From assembly GCA_913057645.1 (NCBI GenBank), contig CAJXOU010000010.1, forward strand, positions 1 through 58,012: DNA of 58,012 nucleotides, written 5' to 3'. The notes under the pieces were generated by a model that worked only from the letters and a program-made list of their open reading frames with translations, was not told the origin of the DNA and ran no database searches. The DNA comes from an uncultured Rhodobiaceae bacterium (GTDB lineage Bacteria; Pseudomonadota; Alphaproteobacteria; Parvibaculales; Parvibaculaceae). Every line of letters begins with the position of its first letter. Position 1 is the stretch's first letter. The translations under genes and the position numbers were made by a program. Positions 52,405-58,012 of this stretch are shown in pieces.

Positions 52405-53824
52405 GGAGATTCTCCATCAGTTCTTCAAAATCCTCGCGCGCTTCATTAAGCGCCGCTGCATAGGCGGGCGCCGCAAACCCGATCCATAGCCCGTAGTCCA
52501 GCATATAGTAAGTTGCCAGCGCTCCGAGCCAAAAAACCGAAACGCCGATCAGGATCTTAACGATAACGGGATTGGTGAGCAGCGCGAAGGGGATCTGGTA
52601 GGCCTCGACATACCAGGGAACCTCGGACGCGGGCTCGATATCGACGATTTCGCGGGCGAGACGGCAATACCAGAAGGCCAGGACTATCAATGAGACGAAT
52701 ACGGACAATAAGGACGCCTCGATTATCCAGTGGAGGCGATGAACCTGGCCGCCGACCTCGAGGCCGCGCACCGTATTGGCGATGATCAGACTACCGCCCA
52801 TCGGTCCATAGGGCGTTATGTGACGGTCCCGGGCGGTCAGGGATGCCGATCCGATGATCACGATGCCGCTATTTGCGGCAAGCCCGCCGACCATTTCGCT
52901 GCTGACCGCGGCGGCCGGGATCACGAACATGTCCGCCGCGATGAGGCCGGGGCTGGTGAAATCGAAATCGCCCTGAGGCCGCGCGCTATAGTTAATCAGG
53001 CTTCTCTGACCACTGAAGAAAAGCGCGTCGCGCCCACTGACTTCGAGTTCGTAGCTGCCGGACCCTTCGCCGGCGCAGTAGCGAAGCGGCTGCTCCATCG
53101 CCGCGTCGACCTGCGCGACCGCCTCACGGGCGGTGGCGGAACGGCGGGCGGCCACCGCGTAAAGCGCGGTGCTGGCGACGACGCCGGGACCTTCATCGGA
53201 TTTCAGGCACAGGAAGTGCTCGAAATAGCGGGCGCCGATGACTTCATCGCCGGTGAAGAGGGCGCTGGCCCAGACGATGTTTCCTTCGGGCGCTTCGTTT
53301 ATGAAACGGTCGCGGGCCGATGGCCGGATGGCGGCGGGATAGGCTTTCGTGCCGTCGCCGTCGACCACTTCGCGCTGGAGCACCAGGAGCGGTGCCTCGG
53401 GATCCCTGCCCCATTCCTCGAGCAGGGCGTCGATCTTGGCTTCGGCTTCCTCGTCGGGGGTGCGCCAGAAGAGATCGAAGTCGGCGATGACGAGTTTGGG
53501 GCGCGGGAAGCCGGGCGTGCCGAACGAGTCGCGGAGGAGCTTGTAGATGACGGGGCGCGGTGCGTAGGCGAGGGGCGGGCTGTCGCTTTTTTCGCCGTGC
53601 CAGACGGAATCGTCGAGGTTGAGGAAGAGGATGGGCCCCGTGCCTTCGAGCGTCCGGTTGACCCGCATGGCGAAGGCGATCTGGATTGCCTCGCGGTCGG
53701 CCTCGCCGACGAAACTTTCCCAGATCACGTCGTTTCTGAGGCCCATCCAGACGGCGAGGGCCAGAAAGAGACTGATGAGAAAATTGAAGTCGAACGGTCC
53801 CCGCGCCTTTTTCACCTGCCCCAT
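52379..53824 (-). CDS. CHASE2-domain membrane sensor without output domain
   Basis: A 481-residue inner-membrane protein. One helix (FNFLISLFLALAVWMGLRND) opens the protein. The periplasmic CHASE2 domain follows (about residues 40-350), with signatures PILFLNLDDSVW, VIADFDLFWRTPDEEAEAKI, INYSARPQGDFDFTSPGLIA and GIVIIGSASLTARDRHITPYG. After it are three helices (ASLLSVFVSLIVLAFWYC, PVIVKILIGVSVFWLGALAT, YGLWIGFAAPAYAAAL). CHASE2 normally drives a cyclase or kinase, but none is fused here; only a short cytoplasmic coiled tail (EDFEELMENLREKKARAK) is left. The start at 53824 fits the first helix. Confidence 0.85.
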   Translation of the reverse strand: MGQVKKARGPFDFNFLISLFLALAVWMGLRNDVIWESFVGEADREAIQIAFAMRVNRTLEGTGPILFLNLDDSVWHGEKSDSPPLAYAPRPVIYKLLRDSFGTPGFPRPKLVIADFDLFWRTPDEEAEAKIDALLEEWGRDPEAPLLVLQREVVDGDGTKAYPAAIRPSARDRFINEAPEGNIVWASALFTGDEVIGARYFEHFLCLKSDEGPGVVASTALYAVAARRSATAREAVAQVDAAMEQPLRYCAGEGSGSYELEVSGRDALFFSGQRSLINYSARPQGDFDFTSPGLIAADMFVIPAAAVSSEMVGGLAANSGIVIIGSASLTARDRHITPYGPMGGSLIIANTVRGLEVGGQVHRLHWIIEASLLSVFVSLIVLAFWYCRLAREIVDIEPASEVPWYVEAYQIPFALLTNPVIVKILIGVSVFWLGALATYYMLDYGLWIGFAAPAYAAALNEAREDFEELMENLREKKARAK

Positions 53825-53899
53825 CACCCCCGCTTGAGCCGGCCGGACCTTACCATGAGGGGCGGGAAGCGGGAATAAACAGGGGGTTTTCCGCACCGA

Positions 53900-53928
53900 C
53901 CGTCATCGAACTGTCACTGAAACGTCAC
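53900..53928 (+). promoter_or_regulatory. Triple PHO-box-like direct repeat (copy 3)
   Basis: CCGTCAT, CTGTCAC and ACGTCAC lie on the plus strand with 4-bp spacers (CGAA, TGAA). This matches copy 1 very closely in layout. It is in the 207-bp gap 53825-54031 behind the CHASE2 start. The same gap has an inverted repeat TTATCCCCGC (53947-53956) / GCGGGGATAA (53986-53995), related to TTATCCCCGC and GCGGGGATTA beside copy 1. Confidence 0.5.
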
Positions 53929-54031
53929 AATGCGTTTGAAGGCCGGTTATCCCCGCCGCCGCGGACCTCCCCCGATGGCACGGAAGCGGGGATAAAGCCG
54001 GTTGGTAAGTTCGGCCGGCGAGCCCCGAGGA

Positions 54032-55138
54032 TCACTCGACGATCAGGCTGTCGATCTCGCCCATGCGGTCGACGGAGATGACGACATGCTCGCCGGGCTG
54101 GAGGTAACGCCGAGCGTCACGCTCCCTGGCGATCTGGCGTTCGACGACATGGGAGACGAGGGTGCGGTCCCAGCCGCCTGCGATCCAGTCCCATGCCCCG
54201 AGCGCCATGGACGACTTGTCTACGCCCTGGAAGACGGTGCCGTCCGGCGTGCCCGCGAGGATGGCGGTGCGGGCGGGAACGATGCCGCCATGGATCGGCA
54301 GGCCGACTTCGCGGCCCTCGAAATCCCAGCGCACATCCTGACGCTCCGCCGACTGACGGACGAGTTCATCGAAATCCCAGATCGCTTCCGACTGACGGGC
54401 TTTCTGTGCTCCCCCACCGTTGCGCCAGAGAAAGAGTTCGACGGAGGCAGCGAAAGCGCGGACGTCGCGCGGGATGACGAAGAGATTGCCGACGGGAAGG
54501 TAGCCCGGCGCGCTCTTGCCGGTGGTGAAACCCTTGCCGGAGGTCACGTCGGAGGCATCGATGTTGCGCATCAGTTTCGCGCGGTCGGTGACGTCGTTGC
54601 ACAGGATGAGGCCCGCTTCCGCCGGCGCCTGCGAAATGTCGAAGGGCGCGAGCGCGACGAAGGCGAGTTCGACCTCATAGTCGAGCAGCGCCTCGCCCGC
54701 CGGGATCGGCGCGTCGAAAGGCGTCGGTTCGACTTCCTTGGCAAAGAGAAAGGGGCCGTCCTCGACGGTCGACTCTTCCGCATGTTCGGGGAAGTTGGTG
54801 CCGGCGGCGATGTGCGAGGCGGTGAGATCGACCGGGAGCCCAAGCTCGCTCACCGGGAGCGTCACCTCGTCACCGGACACAGCGGCAATCGCGTCGTAGC
54901 CTTTCGCGTTGTAGAGCGCGATCGGGTCGACGGCGCCGAAGGCGGCGGTGAGGTCGATGCCCGTCACCTGCCTTCCCTGATAGGACGAGACGAGGATGAG
55001 GCGCGTGCCCGCCTTGTCGCGCGCGAAGGTGAGCGCCTCCTCGAGCGGTGCGATTCCGACCGTGCCGAAGGTGCCGGCCTGCGCGGCATGAGACATGGAC
55101 AACCCCATCAGCAGAACCCCGACAAAACGCGCAAGCAT
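54032..55138 (-). CDS. Exported fumarylacetoacetate-hydrolase-like protein
   Basis: A 368-residue FAH-superfamily protein with an unusual feature, a Sec signal peptide (MLARFVGVLLMGLSMSHAAQ, then AG). The FAH metal ligands are visible: EALLDYEVELAFVALAPF (E-x-E), then LILCNDVTDRAKLMRNIDAS (D) and GKGFTTGKSAPGYLPVG (the K loop). The C-terminal part (VFQGVDKSSMALGAWDWI, ending YLQPGEHVVISVDRMGEI) also follows the family. It is the last gene of a tight four-gene leftward operon. Periplasmic hydrolysis of a ring-cleavage product is a guess. Confidence 0.8.
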   Translation of the reverse strand: MLARFVGVLLMGLSMSHAAQAGTFGTVGIAPLEEALTFARDKAGTRLILVSSYQGRQVTGIDLTAAFGAVDPIALYNAKGYDAIAAVSGDEVTLPVSELGLPVDLTASHIAAGTNFPEHAEESTVEDGPFLFAKEVEPTPFDAPIPAGEALLDYEVELAFVALAPFDISQAPAEAGLILCNDVTDRAKLMRNIDASDVTSGKGFTTGKSAPGYLPVGNLFVIPRDVRAFAASVELFLWRNGGGAQKARQSEAIWDFDELVRQSAERQDVRWDFEGREVGLPIHGGIVPARTAILAGTPDGTVFQGVDKSSMALGAWDWIAGGWDRTLVSHVVERQIARERDARRYLQPGEHVVISVDRMGEIDSLIVE

Positions 55139-55151
55139 GCCGCCTCCATTT

Positions 55152-55601
55152 TCAGTTCGCGAGCAGGAACACGCCGATGGTGTTCACAATCATGAGTATC
55201 ACGCTGCCGAAAAGATTTGTGTCCACAAGATAGATATTGCCGAAGATATTGAAGCGGAAGGGCTTGATGCCGTTCACATCCTTCAGCGCACCGCCATAAA
55301 GCGGCATGGAGGCGAGGGTCGCGTAGAAGCTCGCGATCCAGACATAGTTGAGGATGGCGGCGACCCAGATATGGGTCGTGTAGTCCGCGGCATTCGTCCA
55401 GAGCAGCCAGAGAATGACGAGCGAGACGCCCGACTGGCTCAAGACCTGCCACACGACATGGAACCGCGCATGGGGCGTCCAGAGCGGGTTCGTCGCATGG
55501 GTCTTGTTGAAGTCCGCAAAGATCGGGCCGACGGAAATCATGACGGCGACGACCGTGAAAAGCAGCCGGGGAACGAGAAGCGCGTCGAATGCCGTTTCCA
55601 T
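55152..55601 (-). CDS. Small membrane protein of unknown function
   Basis: A 149-residue integral membrane protein with about four helices: LLVPRLLFTVVAVMISVGPI, a second near VSLVILWLLWTNA, a third near WVAAILNYVWIASFYATLAS and a fourth SVILMIVNTIGVFLLAN. A conserved-looking polar stretch ADFNKTHATNPLWTPHARFH, with two histidines, lies after the first helix. I do not recognise the family with certainty. Start ATG at 55601; it is 11 bp from the SDR gene upstream and 13 bp from the FAH-like gene downstream, so it is co-transcribed with them. Confidence 0.7.
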   Translation of the reverse strand: METAFDALLVPRLLFTVVAVMISVGPIFADFNKTHATNPLWTPHARFHVVWQVLSQSGVSLVILWLLWTNAADYTTHIWVAAILNYVWIASFYATLASMPLYGGALKDVNGIKPFRFNIFGNIYLVDTNLFGSVILMIVNTIGVFLLAN

Positions 55602-55612
55602 TTTTCGTTTCC

Positions 55613-56392
55613 TCAGATGAGACCGGGATAGGTGCCGCCATCGAGCTGGAGGTTCTGTCCGGTGATGAAGCCTGCCTGCGCGCTGCAGAGAAAGGCGCAG
55701 GCGTCGCCGAACTCCGAAGGATCGCCCATGCGCTTCGCCGCAATCGAGCTTTCGATTTCGGCGCGCGCCTCTTCCATCGTGATCTTTTTGAACGCCATGG
55801 CGAGCTCGGCCATCTTCTTCTGGCGGTCCGTGTCGAAGCGCTCGGGCAGCATGTTGTTGATGGTGACGTTGAAGGGCGCAAGATCGGTCGAGAGGCCCTT
55901 GCACATGGCGGTGAGGCCGGAACGCGCCGCCGTCGACAGACCCATGACGGCGCGCGGCGCCTTCACCATCGCGGAGGTGATGTTGACGATGCGGCCGAAA
56001 CGGCGCTCCTTCATGCCTTCCATCAGCCCCTTGATCATGAAAAGCGGCGCCAGCATGTTGGCGTCGAGCGCGGCGCGCCATTCGGCCTCGCCCCATTGAG
56101 CGAAATTACCGGGCGGCGGTCCGTCATTGTTGTTCACGAGAATGTCGGCGTCGGGACAGGCGGCGAGCAGCTTCGCCCTGCCCTCTTCCGTGTTGAGATC
56201 GGCAACGACGGGCGTGACCGACCCCTTCGCGCCGGACGAAATCTCGAAGGCGGCCCTGTCGAGCGTTTCGGCGCTGCGCCCGTTCACGACGACATGCACG
56301 CCTTCGCGCGCGAGCGCCACCGCACAGGCCTTGCCGAGACCGCGCGAGGAGGCACAGACGATCGCCTTCCTGTCCGTCAATCCGAGATCCAT
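55613..56392 (-). CDS. SDR-family oxidoreductase lacking the YxxxK dyad
   Basis: A 259-residue Rossmann protein. The cofactor loop CASSRGLGKACAVALAREGV and the NNNDGPP segment (SDR NNAG equivalent) are clear, and RFGRIVNITSAMVKAPRAVM holds the catalytic serine region. Where Y-x-x-x-K should follow, the sequence is MGLSTAARSGLTAM, so Tyr is Leu and Lys is Arg. A known SDR subgroup has this form and its chemistry is uncertain. It is 12 bp after the FAD-monooxygenase gene in one operon. Confidence 0.85.
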   Translation of the reverse strand: MDLGLTDRKAIVCASSRGLGKACAVALAREGVHVVVNGRSAETLDRAAFEISSGAKGSVTPVVADLNTEEGRAKLLAACPDADILVNNNDGPPPGNFAQWGEAEWRAALDANMLAPLFMIKGLMEGMKERRFGRIVNITSAMVKAPRAVMGLSTAARSGLTAMCKGLSTDLAPFNVTINNMLPERFDTDRQKKMAELAMAFKKITMEEARAEIESSIAAKRMGDPSEFGDACAFLCSAQAGFITGQNLQLDGGTYPGLI

Positions 56393-56404
56393 GAGGCGTT
56401 CCTG

Positions 56405-57466
56405 TCAGGCGGGCGCGAAGGCCGAAAGAGAAAGAAGAGAGCCCATGACGCGCGCGAGCTGGCGCGGCGCGTCGTCCGCTTCATCGAAGCGGCAGGCGAT
56501 GTGACCGTCCGGACGAATGAGGAGCGCGCCGTCTGCGGGCAGGCCGGTCAACGCGGACCAATCATCTTCGTCCGTGAAGTCGCAACCGGACGAGATCGTG
56601 TGGAGACCGAAACCGTCCGCCGCCTTGCGCCAGGCGGAAGCGGCGGGACCGGCAAGAAGCGAAAATCGCGCGGGATCGCGAAGGGAGAGAAGCGAGACGC
56701 GCTCGCCGCCGCGCGAGACCCAGCGATGGGGCAGATGCGCGCCGACCTCCCAGGACGGTTCGTAGCGGCTGATGTCGATGTCGGAAGCCGGGATCAGCGG
56801 CGGCGCGCCGGCAAGCGCGGCGGAGGCGTAGCGATAGCCGAGTTGCAGATTGAAGCTGTCGAAATGCGGGCGCTGCGCCTCGATGGCGGCGGGAAGCGCC
56901 GCGCTCGCCGCCGGGTCCGCCGCAAGCGCCTTGTAATGCTCGTTCATGCGGGCAGGGTCCGGCCCGTAAAGCACGCCGAAAAGCTCGAAGAGCTTCGATG
57001 CGTTCATGAGGCTCTGTTCGCTGTTCGCGACGGCGACGGGACGGCGCTCCGCTTCATAGGTGTCGAGAAGCGCCTCGCCCGCCTCGCCCTTGAGCACGGC
57101 GGCGAGTTTCCAGGCGAGGTTCTGCGCGTCGACCGCGCCGGTGTTGAGGCCGAGGCCGCCTGTCGGCGGAAAGCGATGCGCGGCATCGCCCGCGAGGAAG
57201 ACGCGGCCCTTGCGATAGCGCTCCGCGATCTGCGCCGACATGGCCCAGGGGCTGATGTTGCGGATGGCGAAGGGCGCGGCGTCCGCGATTGCGGCCTCGA
57301 CCAGCGGGCGGCACTTCGCTTCATCGAAACTCTCCGGCGCGTCGGCGGCCGGATCGCAGGGATGCATCAGCACCCAGGTCTTCGCCCGGTCATAGGCGAT
57401 GAGGACGCCGCTCGTCGCCGGATCGAAAAGGAAATAGAGGACGCCGGGACGCGCGGCCGATGCCGG
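56405..57466 (-). CDS. FAD-dependent aromatic monooxygenase (5' end lost)
   Basis: The C-terminal ~350 residues of a class A flavin hydroxylase of the PHBH/TfdB type (FAD_binding_3). The second FAD motif VFLAGDAAHRFPPTGGLGLN, then TGAVDAQNLAWKLAAVLKGE and DTYEAERRPVAVANSEQSLM, is clear, followed by a thioredoxin-like C-terminal part. The reading frame continues upstream of the ATG at 57373 as GVLYFLFDPATSGVLIAYDR, then stops making sense near 57470. The N-terminal FAD loop is therefore missing because of the junction described below, not because of natural truncation. It is the first gene of the four-gene operon. Confidence 0.8.
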   Translation of the reverse strand, partial: PASAARPGVLYFLFDPATSGVLIAYDRAKTWVLMHPCDPAADAPESFDEAKCRPLVEAAIADAAPFAIRNISPWAMSAQIAERYRKGRVFLAGDAAHRFPPTGGLGLNTGAVDAQNLAWKLAAVLKGEAGEALLDTYEAERRPVAVANSEQSLMNASKLFELFGVLYGPDPARMNEHYKALAADPAASAALPAAIEAQRPHFDSFNLQLGYRYASAALAGAPPLIPASDIDISRYEPSWEVGAHLPHRWVSRGGERVSLLSLRDPARFSLLAGPAASAWRKAADGFGLHTISSGCDFTDEDDWSALTGLPADGALLIRPDGHIACRFDEADDAPRQLARVMGSLLSLSAFAPA

Positions 57467-57527
57467 CCGCCGCGCGGCTGTAGTGCAGCCGCACGGTCGC
57501 GAGGATCGCCGGGCGGTAGACGAAGTC

Positions 57528-57725
57528 GCCCACCGGTTCGCCGACGAGGGAGATGGCCACCGGCGTCACCCGCAGCGGATAGAGGAGAACGATCGCCTGC
57601 AGTTCGGCCAGCGGCACGACCGACAGGGCATAGGCGAAGAACCGGATGTCGAGGACGAGCAGCGCGCAGCGCAGGATCTGCAGCTTGGGTTGCTTGGAGC
57701 GCAGTGCCTGACGCAGGGGCGCCTG
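57528..57725 (-). CDS. DMT-transporter-like fragment
   Basis: About 66 residues read in frame with the neighbours, PKLQILRCALLVLDIRFFAY to AISLVGEPVG. The pattern of a helix, then ALSVVPLAE, then GEPVG matches EamA/DMT transporters, but only a middle piece is present. It is not part of a complete gene. The 57467-57527 stretch between this and the monooxygenase (YRPAILATVRLHYSRA) belongs to neither and was not recognised. Confidence 0.45.
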
Positions 57726-58010
57726 GCGCGATACGAGGATCAGGGAGAAGGCCGCGAGGGCCGCCAGGAGGGTCGCGATCCCGACCATCGCCTGGAAGGC
57801 GAAGCGGACGATGTTGACGGGCGGCTGGTCCGCGACGGGGACCGTGTTCAGGCCGATCACGGTGCCGTTGGGGTCGTGGTCGGCGAGGATCGACAGCAGG
57901 TACGGGATCTCGATGCCGCCGCTCACCTCGCCGTCGGAGTACCAGCCGCCGAAGGTCCAGGGGGCGCCGCTCGTCGTCTCGCCGAGCCCCTCCATCGAGG
58001 CCAGCTTGAT
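57726..58010 (-). CDS. Cytochrome bd oxidase subunit I fragment (actinobacterial type)
   Basis: About 95 residues to the window end: MEGLGETTSGAPWTFGGWYS, VSGGIEIPYLLSILADHDPN and VNIVRFAFQAMVGIATLLAA. This resembles the part of CydA after the quinol loop in actinobacterial-type sequences. It fuses in frame to an unrelated transporter piece at about 57726, so it cannot be a working gene and is unlikely to be native to this genome. Confidence 0.55.
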
Positions 58011-58012
58011 CG

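Overview
The window is high-GC DNA with a typical alphaproteobacterial gene complement: lptC-lptA-lptB-rpoN-hpf-ptsN in order, an Hsp20-DUF1150 pair, a complex I NDUFA9-like protein, and a hemP/hmu haem locus. The gene mix suggests a Parvibaculum-like, fatty-acid and alicyclic-compound degrading member of the Hyphomicrobiales or a neighbouring order. That placement rests on recognising gene families, not on a database search. I saw no rRNA, insertion sequence, prophage or CRISPR array.

Layout. 1-4.4 kb: a cut-off NAD(P)-binding protein, a secreted TPR protein, and a leftward run of a CueR-type MerR regulator, a glutathione S-transferase and QueG, beside an NDUFA9-like protein. 4.6-10.7 kb: tRNA-Leu(CAG), an RNase D-type exonuclease, then the LPS-transport genes lptCAB followed by rpoN, hpf and ptsN, closed by a strong terminator. 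10.75-12.4 kb: the Hsp20-DUF1150 heat-shock pair behind a sigma-32-type promoter, and an Fe/Mn superoxide dismutase. 12.6-19.9 kb: a complete haem uptake locus (hemP, TonB-dependent receptor, TonB-like protein, hmuS, hmuT, hmuU, hmuV) with a Fur-like operator in front. 20-24 kb: a ferric-iron ABC transporter (fbpA, fbpC, and divergent fbpB). 24.2-28.4 kb: an RND efflux adaptor and pump. 28.4-32.7 kb: a FadE-type acyl-CoA dehydrogenase and an acetyl-CoA hydrolase/CoA-transferase. 32.9-37.8 kb: a PadR regulator overlapping a second RND adaptor-pump pair. 37.8-40.4 kb: a fumarylacetoacetate-hydrolase-family protein and a Baeyer-Villiger monooxygenase.

40.4-53.8 kb is the most unusual part. A two-partner secretion transporter (TpsB) with a lipoprotein signal, a repeat-rich filamentous-haemagglutinin-like exoprotein (TpsA) and a CHAT caspase-fold lipoprotein form one overlapping operon. 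A FecR-like secreted protein and a CHASE2 membrane sensor without an output domain face it. A TerB-like protein and a four-helix membrane protein lie on the other side, divergent from it. I infer a cell-surface system in which the secreted fibre, the CHAT protease-like protein and the CHASE2/FecR sensors work together. A 29-bp element of three PHO-box-like heptamers occurs beside TerB, beside CHASE2 and beside fbpA.

54-57.5 kb: a tight leftward operon of an FAD monooxygenase, an atypical SDR, a small membrane protein and a secreted FAA-hydrolase-like protein. The last ~550 bp (after about 57,470) do not continue the monooxygenase. They hold short in-frame pieces resembling a DMT-family transporter and actinobacterial-type cytochrome bd subunit I, so they look like an assembly chimera. 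The first ~90 bp may be similarly unreliable.
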